DNA from: UMGS1387 sp045646465
GTDB lineage: Bacteria > Bacillota > Clostridia > Oscillospirales > CAG-382
NCBI GenBank assembly: GCA_045646465.1
Contig: JAZRKT010000114.1
Span: forward strand, 1-58,108
Direction: 5' to 3'
DNA: 58,108 nucleotides
Of the stretch, positions 7,274 to 16,444 are shown piece after piece; the stretch's first letter is position 1; each line of letters opens with the position of its first letter. Under the pieces are notes generated by a model that did not search any database, was not told where the DNA came from, and saw only the letters and a list, made by a program, of their open reading frames with translations. The position numbers were made by a program, and so were the translations under genes.

Positions 7274-8551
7274 TTATACTTCTTTAATGGTAACAAGCCT
7301 GATGTCCGCACCAACACCCTGCAGCTTTCCTACAATATCCTCATAGCCTCGCTGAATATGCTTGATATTATCAATTTCAGTAACTCCCGTTGCCGCAAGT
7401 CCCGCAATGATAAATGCGGCTCCTGCTCTTAAGTCACAAGCTGTTACAGGTGCTCCGCAAAGGTTTGCTTCGCCTTCAAAGTCAGCCGTTTTGCCGTCTG
7501 TAACCTGAATCTTTGCGCCCATTCTACAAAGCTCATCGGTATACTTGAATCTGTTATCCCACACGCCTTCTCGCATAGTGGACTTTGACGAAGCCATTGC
7601 CATAATTACGCCCATCTGAGGATTCATATCGGTGGGGAAACCGGGATAAGGTAAGGTCTTGACATTTATTCCGTTAAGCTCCCCTACATATTTAACTCGA
7701 ACAGCATCATCAAATTCCTCAACCTCAACGCCCATTTCAACAAGCTTTGCCGTTATGGATTCAAGATGCTTGGGAATAACATTTTTAACCATCAGTTCGC
7801 CCTTTGTAGCTACTGCCGCAATCATAAAGGTACCTGCTTCTATCATATCGGGAATGATATCATAGCTAACGCCGTGAAGCTCATCAACGCCTTTAACCTT
7901 TATTGTATCTGTACCTGCACCTGAAATATCTGCACCGCAGGCATTGAGAAAGTTTGCAAGGTCAACAACGTGAGGTTCTCTTGCCACGTTTTCAATTACC
8001 GTTGTACCCTTTGCCTTTGTAGCTGCCAGAATTGCGTTGATTGTGGCACCGACAGAAACTATGTCCATATATATGGAATTACCGTAAAGACTTCCGTCAT
8101 CTGTTTCAATATTTACATATCCGCCGTCCTGAATTGACACGTTTGCGCCAAGTGCTTCAAAAGCTTTGATATGCTGGTCTATGGGACGCGCTCCGATTTC
8201 ACAGCCACCGGGATATGCTGCTCTCGCCTTGCCGAATCTGCCTACCTCGGCACCAAGTATGTAATAAGAAGCTCGCATTTTGCGAACCAACTCATATGGT
8301 GCAATACCCGGTGTTACATTGGTAGTATCTATTTCATATGTAGTTTTATCAATTTCCGTTACCGTAGCTCCCACTCGTCTTAAAATTTCAAAGGATGCAG
8401 TAACATCACTGATCATTGGCAGGTTATGGAGAACGCATTTATCTGCAGTAAGAATTGTTCCGAAAATTATTGCAACAGCAGAATTTTTCATTCCGCTGAC
8501 TTCTATATCGCCGTGCAATGGCTTATTGCCTTTTATGACAATTTTATCCAT
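7274..8551 (-). CDS. murA: UDP-N-acetylglucosamine 1-carboxyvinyltransferase
   Basis: MurA transfers enolpyruvate from PEP to UDP-GlcNAc, the first committed cytoplasmic step of peptidoglycan synthesis. The protein has 425 residues from MDKIVIKGN, with Lys22-Asn23 in the substrate loop and the catalytic Cys117 in YPGGCEIGARPIDQH, equivalent to E. coli Cys115 and the fosfomycin target. I chose ATG 8551 because GGAGG lies 10 bp upstream and family members begin this way. The longer in-frame start at 8614 would lie only about 2 bp from the predicted transcription start. It follows the YycH/YycI-like pair. Confidence 0.96.
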   Translation of the reverse strand: MDKIVIKGNKPLHGDIEVSGMKNSAVAIIFGTILTADKCVLHNLPMISDVTASFEILRRVGATVTEIDKTTYEIDTTNVTPGIAPYELVRKMRASYYILGAEVGRFGKARAAYPGGCEIGARPIDQHIKAFEALGANVSIQDGGYVNIETDDGSLYGNSIYMDIVSVGATINAILAATKAKGTTVIENVAREPHVVDLANFLNACGADISGAGTDTIKVKGVDELHGVSYDIIPDMIEAGTFMIAAVATKGELMVKNVIPKHLESITAKLVEMGVEVEEFDDAVRVKYVGELNGINVKTLPYPGFPTDMNPQMGVIMAMASSKSTMREGVWDNRFKYTDELCRMGAKIQVTDGKTADFEGEANLCGAPVTACDLRAGAAFIIAGLAATGVTEIDNIKHIQRGYEDIVGKLQGVGADIRLVTIKEV

Positions 8552-8587
8552 TATGCCTAAGCCTCCGATAATCATTATTGTAGAAAC

Positions 8588-8628
8588 GGGAAATCTTTTC
8601 CCAAAATCATTCATTATTTGTTATTATA
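8588..8628 (-). promoter_or_regulatory. Candidate murA promoter (extended -10) and small leader hairpin
   Basis: On the minus strand TGATATAAT (-10 at 8628-8623) gives an extended -10, with only a weak -35 (TTCCAT) 17 bp upstream. Transcription would begin near 8616. The 65-nt leader contains a perfect 6-bp hairpin (GGGAAA-AGA-TTTCCC, 8602-8588). Confidence 0.5.
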
Positions 8629-8687
8629 TCACATTAAATACAAAAATGGAATACTTTTTTTACATATTTTAAGGTTTAGAAAAAAAT

Positions 8688-9584
8688 TTACAATGCTTCA
8701 AAATACTTCTTTTCCGTGTTGCCGTTTTTATCACGTATTACAAGCTCCCAGCAAGGCAAGATATAATAGGTATTATTATCGCCTTTTCTGAGAAGGTATA
8801 CGAGGTTTTCATCAGTAACAGCGCTTATCTTCTCCAAATCAAGCTTATAAATAACATTTACGCCGTCTGTCATTTTTTCATGATAACGAAGCGAAGGTTC
8901 AAAGGGTATCCATTTTCCGATAACATTGACAAGTACGCCGTCTTCAAAAACGAAATTTACATATACACCGCTGATTTCTATACCGTTAAAGGTCTGTACT
9001 GCGCTTACAATATGATATTGCTCGCCCGTAACACTTCCAGTCAGGATATAACTCACCTTTTTTTCAGCCGATAGTTTTTCAAGAATGCTGTCAATTTGCT
9101 GTTTTTTGTCAGCTCCCACATCGTACTTGCCATTATAAATGGCACCTGTATTTGCCGATATGCTGTTTCCCTTTACGGAGTATGAAAAGTCAAGGTCAGA
9201 ATTTACATCAAAAACAAGCTTTCCAACGTCTTCCCTGCCGTCATCTGAATTATAGTAAGTAACAGATAGACCAGTCGGTGTATCAAGCTTTGTCATCAAA
9301 GTGTTTTCTCCAAGCCAAGACAAAAAGCCTTCCATTACAACTTTGCGGTATTCTCCTTCGTCTTTAAGACTGAAAACATAAATATTTCCTTCGGGTATTT
9401 TTCTTTCTATGATTTTTTCATCAACTTCAACGCCGTGTTTACCAAGATTATCTACAGCCTCTAACACAAAATTCTCATCAAGTACGCTTACCGACTTATT
9501 TTCGGTATAGTACAGTCCGTAGAAGACAGCTGTCAGCACGGCAAATATCAGTATGAGAAACAAGAGTATTCTTTTCCCTTCCAT
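8688..9584 (-). CDS. Membrane-anchored YycI-like protein
   Basis: This 298-residue protein has one N-terminal membrane segment (ILLFLILIFAVLTAVFYGLYY, about 6-26) and an extracytoplasmic remainder. The pattern after the anchor (DNLGKHGVEVDEKIIERKIPE) and the C-terminal stretch (QTFNGIEISGVYVNFVFEDG ... LPCWELVIRD) resemble YycI, which with YycH inhibits the WalK (YycG) cell-wall kinase in Bacillus. It overlaps the YycH-like gene by one base (TAATG) behind GGGAGG, the tight coupling expected of the pair. The walRK genes are not here; murA follows instead. Assignment rests on pattern and gene pairing. Confidence 0.55.
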   Translation of the reverse strand: MEGKRILLFLILIFAVLTAVFYGLYYTENKSVSVLDENFVLEAVDNLGKHGVEVDEKIIERKIPEGNIYVFSLKDEGEYRKVVMEGFLSWLGENTLMTKLDTPTGLSVTYYNSDDGREDVGKLVFDVNSDLDFSYSVKGNSISANTGAIYNGKYDVGADKKQQIDSILEKLSAEKKVSYILTGSVTGEQYHIVSAVQTFNGIEISGVYVNFVFEDGVLVNVIGKWIPFEPSLRYHEKMTDGVNVIYKLDLEKISAVTDENLVYLLRKGDNNTYYILPCWELVIRDKNGNTEKKYFEAL

Positions 9585-10984
9585 TACCGAACCTCCCCAT
9601 TATCAGCACCGAATTTTGCCCATACCGGAACGTAGTAATCTCCGTCTGTTTCTTTTTCAAGGACAGGACAGAAGGTGATTTCGGAAAAAGCAGGCACATC
9701 TTCACTAAGCAACACGTTTGCATAGCGTTGATTAAGGCACACGTTATATTCATCCACTTTTGTACAAACAACGTGAACAAAGCTTGCTCTTACCAGTGAA
9801 TCGGAGTCAATTTCAAAAACCGCATCATAATTACTGTCAAAAACCGCAATTCCATCAACAAAGGATTTTAAGTACACGCACAATCTATCTTCATTCTTCT
9901 GATAATCAATACCAACTATTGAATACTCTCTGCAGTCCTTATTATGCTTTATGGAATTCACTATATTCTTAACTGCCAAAATTTTATCAGCAAACAGATA
10001 GCTTCCTGATACGTTGGGAGTATAGCCAAGAAAGTGTTCAAGGCTTACTCCTGCGCCGTCAGAAACATATTCCACCTTTCCTTCGTCGTTAAGCAGAAGC
10101 TCATTATAATCATCCACATATATAATTTCAGTATCATTTTTGGAGGAAAAGCTTTTTACAAGGCTTGAATTCAACGAAAAAGTATCAAAAAGCTTATCCA
10201 CCCAATAGGTTGTGATACTCTTTCCGTAAATACTTCCCATTGAGCGTAATTCGTATTTATCCGACAAAAATGACGAAGCATATACAGGATATATTCCTTC
10301 TTCACCGAAGAATTCAAAGCGTGAATATCCGTCACTTATATCATATTCATCCGCAGAAATATTGTCAATTGTAAATTCGTTTGAAGGATAAAGCTCGTTG
10401 ATTTCTCCGTTTTCAGAAACAGCAGCACCGTATGCTTTTCCGTTTTCATCGGCAGTTAAAAAAAGGTGCTTAACGCCAAAAAGCATATCCCCTTCAGGTG
10501 ACACAATACCCTGCGACAGACAAGGTAGAAATGCACTTGCATGTATATCGTCAAAATAGCTTAAAAGCAGGTATTTAGGTGATGACACAAGCTTCTGAAT
10601 ATACTCGCGGTACTGCATACTATCATTAAAGCTTACTTTTTTGCTTGTCCCAGAAAACAAATCATCAAGGTATTCATTGGTAATATTCTTTAAAGCTGCA
10701 CGCGTTTCGCTGTCAAAGGAAGCGCATATATGAGACTCGCCGTCCTTGATACCGATTATCAGTGGCTCTATCATATCATCAAGATATACCTTATTCTCCG
10801 CTGCACCCGTTTTAAGCAATATCTGCTTTTCGTGGGACGGCATAGCAGGCAGAGATGAGTTATGTCCGTTGATTTTTATATCAATATACATTCCGCAGGT
10901 ACAAAGCATACTGAAAAACAGAATTACCGTAATAACAATCCCGAAAAATTCCGCTGCTCTGCCACGTCCTGAATTTTTTTTCAC
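9584..10984 (-). CDS. Membrane-anchored YycH-like protein
   Basis: This 466-residue protein starts at GTG 10984, with GGAGG 7 bp upstream; the ATG nearby is out of frame. A single N-terminal transmembrane helix (FFGIVITVILFFSMLCTCGMYI, about 14-35) anchors a long extracytoplasmic domain. Tracts such as YWVDKLFDTFS...IIYVDDYNELLLNDEGKVEYVSD follow the YycH pattern. Size, topology, order and one-base overlap with the YycI-like gene support a YycH/YycI pair, which would form a membrane complex modulating a cell-wall histidine kinase. No enzymatic motif is seen. Confidence 0.5.
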   Translation of the reverse strand: MKKNSGRGRAAEFFGIVITVILFFSMLCTCGMYIDIKINGHNSSLPAMPSHEKQILLKTGAAENKVYLDDMIEPLIIGIKDGESHICASFDSETRAALKNITNEYLDDLFSGTSKKVSFNDSMQYREYIQKLVSSPKYLLLSYFDDIHASAFLPCLSQGIVSPEGDMLFGVKHLFLTADENGKAYGAAVSENGEINELYPSNEFTIDNISADEYDISDGYSRFEFFGEEGIYPVYASSFLSDKYELRSMGSIYGKSITTYWVDKLFDTFSLNSSLVKSFSSKNDTEIIYVDDYNELLLNDEGKVEYVSDGAGVSLEHFLGYTPNVSGSYLFADKILAVKNIVNSIKHNKDCREYSIVGIDYQKNEDRLCVYLKSFVDGIAVFDSNYDAVFEIDSDSLVRASFVHVVCTKVDEYNVCLNQRYANVLLSEDVPAFSEITFCPVLEKETDGDYYVPVWAKFGADNGEVR

Positions 10985-11007
10985 ATCACTGCCTCCTTTA
11001 CCAAAAC

Positions 11008-11047
11008 AAGCGGTGTCTCAAAGCATAAGCTAAATGTGGCACCGCTT
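11008..11047 (-). terminator. Hairpin between rbfA and the YycH-like gene (terminator or attenuator)
   Basis: On the minus strand AAGCGGTG pairs with CACCGCTT around a 24-nt loop that holds a small AGC-TTAT-GCT hairpin; GTTTTGG follows. The U-run is poor, so it may only partly terminate the rbfA operon. Confidence 0.45.
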
Positions 11048-11052
11048 AAATA

Positions 11053-11400
11053 TCAGATGTTTTTAAGAATTTCTGCAATTCTTGCGCCGTGTTCCATTCC
11101 CTCGTCGTAAACAAAGTTCAGCTCAGGTGTGTTTCTGAGAGCAAGTCTTGAGGAAAGCTCATGTCTTATGAAGCCGAGGGCGGATTTTATACCTTTTTTA
11201 ACCTCGTTTGCGTCTCCGTTCATCACGCTGTAATGAACCTTACAGTACTTCATATCAGCTGTTGTTTCCGTTCTTGTGATGCTTACAAGGCAGCCTGAGA
11301 CTCTCGGGTCCTTTACTTCCTTGATAATATACATCAGCTCTCTTGCGATTTCTTCATTTACTCTGTCGGAATGGTGGGCAACCTTTTTCTTTAAAGGCAT
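11053..11400 (-). CDS. rbfA: Ribosome-binding factor A
   Basis: The 115-residue protein starts at ATG 11400 after GGAGG. It has the KH-like fold of RbfA: the N-terminal helix (HHSDRVNEEIARELMYII), then VKDPRVSGCLVSITRTETTADMKYCKVHYSV and the terminal helical part (ALGFIRHELSSRLALRNTPELNF). RbfA binds the 30S subunit and helps mature the 5' end of 16S rRNA. It is last in the rimP-nusA-infB operon, 15 bp after infB, the usual arrangement. Confidence 0.95.
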   Translation of the reverse strand: MPLKKKVAHHSDRVNEEIARELMYIIKEVKDPRVSGCLVSITRTETTADMKYCKVHYSVMNGDANEVKKGIKSALGFIRHELSSRLALRNTPELNFVYDEGMEHGARIAEILKNI

Positions 11401-11415
11401 ATTTACCTCCGTAAG

Positions 11416-14400
11416 TTATCCTCTCTTTACTTCTTCCATAACAAAAGCTTCGAGAATATCGTTTTCCTTAATGTCATTGAAGCGTTCAAGACCGATACCA
11501 CATTCGTAGCCTGTTGCCACTTCCTTAACGTCATCCTTGAAACGTCTGAGAGATGCAATCTTATCTTCAAAGATTACAACACCGTCACGTACTACTCTTA
11601 TCTGGCAAGCTCTTGTAATCTTACCGTCCTGAACATAAGAGCCTGCGATAAAGCCTATACCGGGAACCTTAATGGTCTGACGTACCTGTGCTCTACCCAT
11701 AACAACTTCCTTATATTCAGGATCAAGCATACCGTTGATAGCTGCTGTGATTTCTTCGATACATTCGTAAATAACTCTATAGGTTCTGATATCTACTTCC
11801 TGGTCTTCGGCACTATCAACCGCAGCTTTATCGGGTCTTACGTTAAAGCCAACTATGATGGCGTTGGAGGCAGAAGCAAGCATTACGTCATTTTCTGTAA
11901 TACCGCCGACAGCCGAGTGGATAACCTTAACCTTAACTTCTTCATTTGATAGCTTTTCAAGGCTGGACTTAACCGCCTCTGCTGAGCCCTGAACGTCTGC
12001 CTTAACGATGATTGCAAGTTCCTTTGTTCCTTCTGAGAGCTGGTCAAAGAGTGTATCAAGAGACACCTTTGCATTAGCCTTGAAGATTTCTTCCTTAGCC
12101 TTGGTCTTTCTTTCTTCAATAAGAGCCTTAGCCATTCTTTCATCCTCAACTACTCTGAATTCGTCACCGCCTTCAGGAGCTTCGGAAAGACCTGTGATTT
12201 CAACGGGAACTGAAGGACCTGCTTCCTTAACCGTCAAGCCCTTATAGTCTGTCATTGCTCTTACGTGACCGATTGCAGTACCTGCAATAACAACATCGCC
12301 TCTCTTAAGTGTACCGTGCTGTACAAGAACTGTCGCAACAGGTCCACGTCCCTTATCAAGCTTTGCTTCGATAACAATACCCTTAGCCGCACACTTGGGA
12401 TTAGCTTTAAGCTCCTTCATATCTGCAACAAGCAGTACCATTTCAAGAAGGTCTTCAATACCCTTATGCTGAAGAGCAGACACGGGAACGCAGATTGTGT
12501 CTCCGCCCCATTCTTCGGGAATAAGTTCATAGTTTGCAAGGTTCTGCTTGACTGCATCAACATTCGCCGCAGGCTTATCAATCTTATTGATAGCAACGAT
12601 AATAGAAACGCCTGCTGCCTTTGCATGGTTTATAGCTTCAATTGTCTGAGGCATAATACCGTCATCGGCTGCAACTACGAGAATTGCAATATCGGTAGCC
12701 TGTGCACCACGGGCGCGCATTGCAGTAAATGCTTCGTGACCGGGTGTGTCAAGGAATGTGATGTCTCTGTCATTTATCTTTACTCGGTAAGCACCGATAT
12801 GCTGAGTAATACCGCCCGCTTCACCTGCAGTTACGTTTGCATTTCTGATAGCATCAAGAAGAGATGTCTTACCGTGGTCAACGTGACCCATTACACAGAC
12901 TACAGGGCTTCTTGGAACAAGGTCTTCTTCTCTTTCAACCTGTTCTTCTGTACCGAAAAGTCTTTCTTCGATAGAAAGAACAACTTCCTTTTCAGCAACG
13001 ATGCCCATTTCGTCTGCAAGAAGATATGCTGTATCAAAGTCAACAATCTTATTTGCACCCACAGCATCCATACCAAGACCCATACCGATAAGCTTCTTAA
13101 TTACTTCACCTGTTGTAATCTTAAGCTTTGCCGCAAGGTCGCTTATCATAATATCTTCAGGGATAGTAATGGGACCGGTGAACTTTGCAGCGGGCTGTAC
13201 GGGTGCAGGCTGCTGTCCCTTTTTGCCCTTCTTATTCTTACCGCCGAAGGTGTTATGAGGCATAAAGTCACGTGCCGCAGCTTCGTTTCTGTTGATTCTT
13301 CCGCCGACACCCTTCTGAACGCCGCCCTGTGCCTTCTTTTTGCCGCCCTTGGGGCCTCTTTCATTATCAAGTGCATCAGGCACAAGGTTATCAAGTCTTT
13401 CATCGTACTTCGAAAGGTCAACCTCGCTTGTTCTGATGTCAACTACTACCTTTCCTTCACTGTCAAAGGCAGGCTGAGCGCCTTCAATTCTTTCGCCGGC
13501 ATAACGGCTTCTGATATGACCGTCCTTATCGTATACAGGCTTGAGGCTCGGCTGTCTTACAGACTGCGACTCTTCGTCCTTATCCTTGTTGGGGTTATAC
13601 GCATTATTCTTTTGGAACTTAGACTTCTGAGGCGCCTTCTGTGCAGGTACGTCAATATTTACAAAGCCGTCCTTAGTAAACTTAACATTAGCGTACTTAT
13701 CAAATCTTTCGTTTTTATCGAACTTAGGATAGTGCTCAAGAGTCTTTCCTTCCTGCTTTGCCAAAGCTGCGCCTTCCTTGGAAATCTTGCTTATCTGTTT
13801 TTCAAGCTGTCTTTCGCCCAAAGGCACATTCTTATCGCCGTTTCTGTCAAAGGGACGGCCTGCATTATTATTCTGTCCGAAAGGAGGCTTCCTATTCGGG
13901 TCGAAGGGTTTACGCTGTCCCTGCTGACCCTGATTGAATCTGTCGCCCTGCTGATTTCCAAAGCCTTCTCTGCGGCTATTATCTCTGTTAAAGGGAGCTT
14001 CATTTCTTTTAACAGGTACTCCTTCGGTTTTAACGGGAGCTTTGTCTATCTTGACTTCAGCCTTGGCTTCCTGTGCCTTAGCTTTAGGCTGAGGCTTTAC
14101 TTCTTCTTTCTTAACTTCCTTCTTTTCTTCATTTACAGGCTCAGCCTTAACTGCTTCTTCCTTCTTAGGTGTTTCCTGCTTAGGCTCTTCCTTCCTTGAA
14201 GAGAGATACGCACCAATATCACTAACGGTGCTTGAAAGGGTATAATGCTGAAGAATTACGCTTACTTCTTCGTGCTCAAGAGAGGAGGATGCAGACTTTC
14301 CGTCAAAGCCTTTATCCTTAAGAATTTCCACGATTTCCTTACTCTTTACTCCTATATCTTTTGCAAAATTACTTAATTTAAGTTTTGTATTCAATGCCAT
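11416..14400 (-). CDS. infB: Translation initiation factor IF-2
   Basis: The 994-residue protein starts at ATG 14400 (MALNTKLKLSNFAKDIGVK). GGAGGTG lies 10 bp upstream, and the start is 1 bp from the previous stop; an in-frame start 42 bp upstream has no such support. The N-terminal IF2_N helix is followed by a roughly 400-residue low-complexity Lys/Glu/Pro/Gln/Asn/Gly-rich region, a second IF2_N module, the GTPase domain (GHVDHGKTSLLDAIR, DTPGHEAF, NKIDK), then domains II, III and IV. It delivers fMet-tRNA to the 30S subunit and promotes subunit joining. The expanded N-terminal extension is typical of Clostridia and varies between relatives. Confidence 0.97.
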   Translation of the reverse strand: MALNTKLKLSNFAKDIGVKSKEIVEILKDKGFDGKSASSSLEHEEVSVILQHYTLSSTVSDIGAYLSSRKEEPKQETPKKEEAVKAEPVNEEKKEVKKEEVKPQPKAKAQEAKAEVKIDKAPVKTEGVPVKRNEAPFNRDNSRREGFGNQQGDRFNQGQQGQRKPFDPNRKPPFGQNNNAGRPFDRNGDKNVPLGERQLEKQISKISKEGAALAKQEGKTLEHYPKFDKNERFDKYANVKFTKDGFVNIDVPAQKAPQKSKFQKNNAYNPNKDKDEESQSVRQPSLKPVYDKDGHIRSRYAGERIEGAQPAFDSEGKVVVDIRTSEVDLSKYDERLDNLVPDALDNERGPKGGKKKAQGGVQKGVGGRINRNEAAARDFMPHNTFGGKNKKGKKGQQPAPVQPAAKFTGPITIPEDIMISDLAAKLKITTGEVIKKLIGMGLGMDAVGANKIVDFDTAYLLADEMGIVAEKEVVLSIEERLFGTEEQVEREEDLVPRSPVVCVMGHVDHGKTSLLDAIRNANVTAGEAGGITQHIGAYRVKINDRDITFLDTPGHEAFTAMRARGAQATDIAILVVAADDGIMPQTIEAINHAKAAGVSIIVAINKIDKPAANVDAVKQNLANYELIPEEWGGDTICVPVSALQHKGIEDLLEMVLLVADMKELKANPKCAAKGIVIEAKLDKGRGPVATVLVQHGTLKRGDVVIAGTAIGHVRAMTDYKGLTVKEAGPSVPVEITGLSEAPEGGDEFRVVEDERMAKALIEERKTKAKEEIFKANAKVSLDTLFDQLSEGTKELAIIVKADVQGSAEAVKSSLEKLSNEEVKVKVIHSAVGGITENDVMLASASNAIIVGFNVRPDKAAVDSAEDQEVDIRTYRVIYECIEEITAAINGMLDPEYKEVVMGRAQVRQTIKVPGIGFIAGSYVQDGKITRACQIRVVRDGVVIFEDKIASLRRFKDDVKEVATGYECGIGLERFNDIKENDILEAFVMEEVKRG

Positions 14401-14401
14401 A

Positions 14402-14779
14402 TTACTGCTGCACCTCCGTAGATTCTGTGTGTATTTCAGCATAGATTTTTTCGATAATTTTTACAAAGCCTTCGTCAAGAATTGCTGCACACGACACTTC
14501 GCTTTTTTTACCAAGCCGTGCTCCAAGCTCGTCTTTTGTAACATTCATCATAAAGCTTTGCACCTTATGATATGAAGTTGAATCCTTAATACGCTTTAAA
14601 GTATTATCGGACAGGTCACAGGCATATATTACAAGCTGTGCCGTATTATTCCTGACATTTTCGGTACACATATCGGTACCCGTAACACATTTACCCGCTT
14701 TTCTCGCAAGAGACAGCGCCGACATTATTCTGTCACAGCACCTTTCAAGCTCCCCGGGTGTGAAATCAAGCTGTATCAC
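14402..14779 (-). CDS. ylxQ: YlxQ-type ribosomal L7Ae/L30e-family RNA-binding protein
   Basis: The 125-residue protein starts at GTG 14779, 6 bp after GGGGAGGG, overlapping the ylxR stop (GTGA). The core MSALSLARKAGKCVTGTD...AQLVIYACDLSDNTLKRI is the L7Ae/L30e fold that binds kink-turn RNA. It is a conserved member of the nusA-infB operon. An 18-residue extension precedes the usual family start at Met19, but the overlap and strong SD favour the longer form. Confidence 0.88.
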   Translation of the reverse strand: MIQLDFTPGELERCCDRIMSALSLARKAGKCVTGTDMCTENVRNNTAQLVIYACDLSDNTLKRIKDSTSYHKVQSFMMNVTKDELGARLGKKSEVSCAAILDEGFVKIIEKIYAEIHTESTEVQQ

Positions 14780-15060
14780 TCGTCACCCTCCCCTTTGAGA
14801 TTTTCCTTTACTGCTTCATACACGCTTTGGGGTATTTCAGCTTCAAGGCATCTTTCAAGGCGTTTTGTTTTGAGAGCCTTTTCATAGCAAGCTACACACG
14901 GGCAGATATAAGCTCCTCTTCCCGACTTCTTTCCCGTCAGGTCAAGCAGAACCTCTCCCTCAGGTGTTCTTACCACTCTTACAAGCTCTTTCTTGGGTCT
15001 TTTTTCATTACAGCCCATACATTTTCTTTCGGGTATTTTTTTTATTATGTTATTTGCCAT
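14776..15060 (-). CDS. ylxR: YlxR (DUF448) RNA-binding protein
   Basis: The 94-residue protein has the signature RKCMGCNEKRPKKELVRVVR, then DLTGKKSGRGAYICP and CYEKALKTKRL. The DUF448 fold is a small nucleic-acid-binding domain; Bacillus YlxR is described as nucleoid-associated, influencing expression widely. Here it lies in its usual place between nusA and ylxQ, which it overlaps by 4 bp. Confidence 0.93.
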   Translation of the reverse strand: MANNIIKKIPERKCMGCNEKRPKKELVRVVRTPEGEVLLDLTGKKSGRGAYICPCVACYEKALKTKRLERCLEAEIPQSVYEAVKENLKGEGDE

Positions 15061-15110
15061 ATAATTACCTTCTTACTGTTAAATACACAAGATTGGTTTA
15101 GGCTAAAATA

Positions 15111-16403
15111 TTATTCTTTGTCCTGCTTTACAATCTTGAGAGCTTCTGCAAGCTTACCGCCAAATGAGCTTGCCGCTTCATTCTTACCTTCGATAATATC
15201 ATTGAAGGCTGCTGCTCTTGCTGCAGACACGCTCTTAATATCAATCTTATTAAAACCTGTAAGACGTGCCGCAAGTCTTGCGTTCTGTCCTTCCTTACCG
15301 ATGGCAAGTGAAAGCTGGTCATCCTCAACAAGTACATAGCAGCTTCTTTCGCCTGTTTCCTTTACGGATACAACCTGTGCAGGTGAAAGTGAAGCACGGA
15401 TAAATTCCTCTGCATCCTCGCTGAACTTAACTATATCAATCTTTTCGCCCTTGATTTCAGAAGTGATATTATTCTTACGTATTCCCTTAGGACCGATACA
15501 TGAGCCGATTGGGTCTACGTTTTCATCTCTTGAATAAACAGCAATCTTTGTTCTTGAGCCTGCTTCTCTTGAAATAGCCTTGATAATTACGGTACCGTCC
15601 TGAATTTCGGGTACTTCAAGCTCAAACAGTCTCTTGACAAGACCGGGATGCTTTCTTGAAAGAACAACTGTGGGGCCCTTGGTTTCCTTCTTAACAACAG
15701 TAACATAAACCTTTATCTTATCGCCCTCAACAAGTCTTTCACCGGGTATCTGTTCGTTCTTGAACAGCGTTACTTCATTCTTACCAAGCTCAAGGACAGC
15801 ATTTCCTGTAACTGGGTCTACTCTTGAAACAATGGCAGTTACGATTTCTTCCTTCTTACCCTCGTATTCCTTAACCATAATATCTCGTTCTGCTTCTCTG
15901 ATACCCTGGATAATAACCTGCTTTGCGGTCTGTGCGGAAATACGTCCGAAGTTCTTGGGTTTTACTTCAATTTCAACGATGTCGCCTAAGTTATAAGACT
16001 TTTTAATTTCTCTTGCTTGTTCAAGTGTAATTTCTGTTCTCTCGTTGAAAACATGCTTTCTTGTAAGCTTAATTGGCTCGCCGTTTTCGTCAACCTCAGG
16101 CTCATAAGGCTCATATTCCTCGTCTCCGAAGGGCTCAAAGCCTTCTCTGTCATCTTCGGGGTCATAGCCATAATACTCATAAGGTGTGATTTCTTCTTCG
16201 GCTTCGGGGTCTACAACCGTAAGCTGCTTATAAACCTTTACATCCTGCTTAACGGGGTCAAGCACGATTCTTACGTTTGCATAGCCGTTATCCTTTTTGA
16301 ATGCGCTCTGAAGTGCCGCCTCAACCTTAGCAATCATATATTCCTTGGGAATATTTTTCTGCTTTTCAAGAAGGTCAAGAGCTTTAAAAAATTCCTTGTT
16401 CAT
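15111..16403 (-). CDS. nusA: Transcription termination/antitermination factor NusA
   Basis: The 430-residue protein starts at ATG 16403. The NusA N-terminal domain (MNKEFFKALDLLEKQKNIPKEY...) contains an acidic insertion rich in Glu/Asp and Tyr (about 80-105: ITPYEYYGYDPEDDREGFEP). An S1 domain and two KH domains follow (CIGPKGIRKNNITSEIKGEKID; LAIGKEGQNARLAARLTGFNKID). No C-terminal acidic repeats are present, as in other Firmicutes. It binds RNA polymerase and controls pausing, termination and antitermination. It lies 41 bp after rimP. Confidence 0.96.
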   Translation of the reverse strand: MNKEFFKALDLLEKQKNIPKEYMIAKVEAALQSAFKKDNGYANVRIVLDPVKQDVKVYKQLTVVDPEAEEEITPYEYYGYDPEDDREGFEPFGDEEYEPYEPEVDENGEPIKLTRKHVFNERTEITLEQAREIKKSYNLGDIVEIEVKPKNFGRISAQTAKQVIIQGIREAERDIMVKEYEGKKEEIVTAIVSRVDPVTGNAVLELGKNEVTLFKNEQIPGERLVEGDKIKVYVTVVKKETKGPTVVLSRKHPGLVKRLFELEVPEIQDGTVIIKAISREAGSRTKIAVYSRDENVDPIGSCIGPKGIRKNNITSEIKGEKIDIVKFSEDAEEFIRASLSPAQVVSVKETGERSCYVLVEDDQLSLAIGKEGQNARLAARLTGFNKIDIKSVSAARAAAFNDIIEGKNEAASSFGGKLAEALKIVKQDKE

Positions 16404-16444
16404 CTTTCAAAGATTCCTCCGTATTTATGTTATTTTTTTACTAA

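Noticed and set aside
12265..14199. A 644-codon open frame on the plus strand opposite infB
   Set aside because: Its sequence is the antisense of IF-2, lacks an SD and any domain, and arises from biased codon use in the low-complexity infB region.
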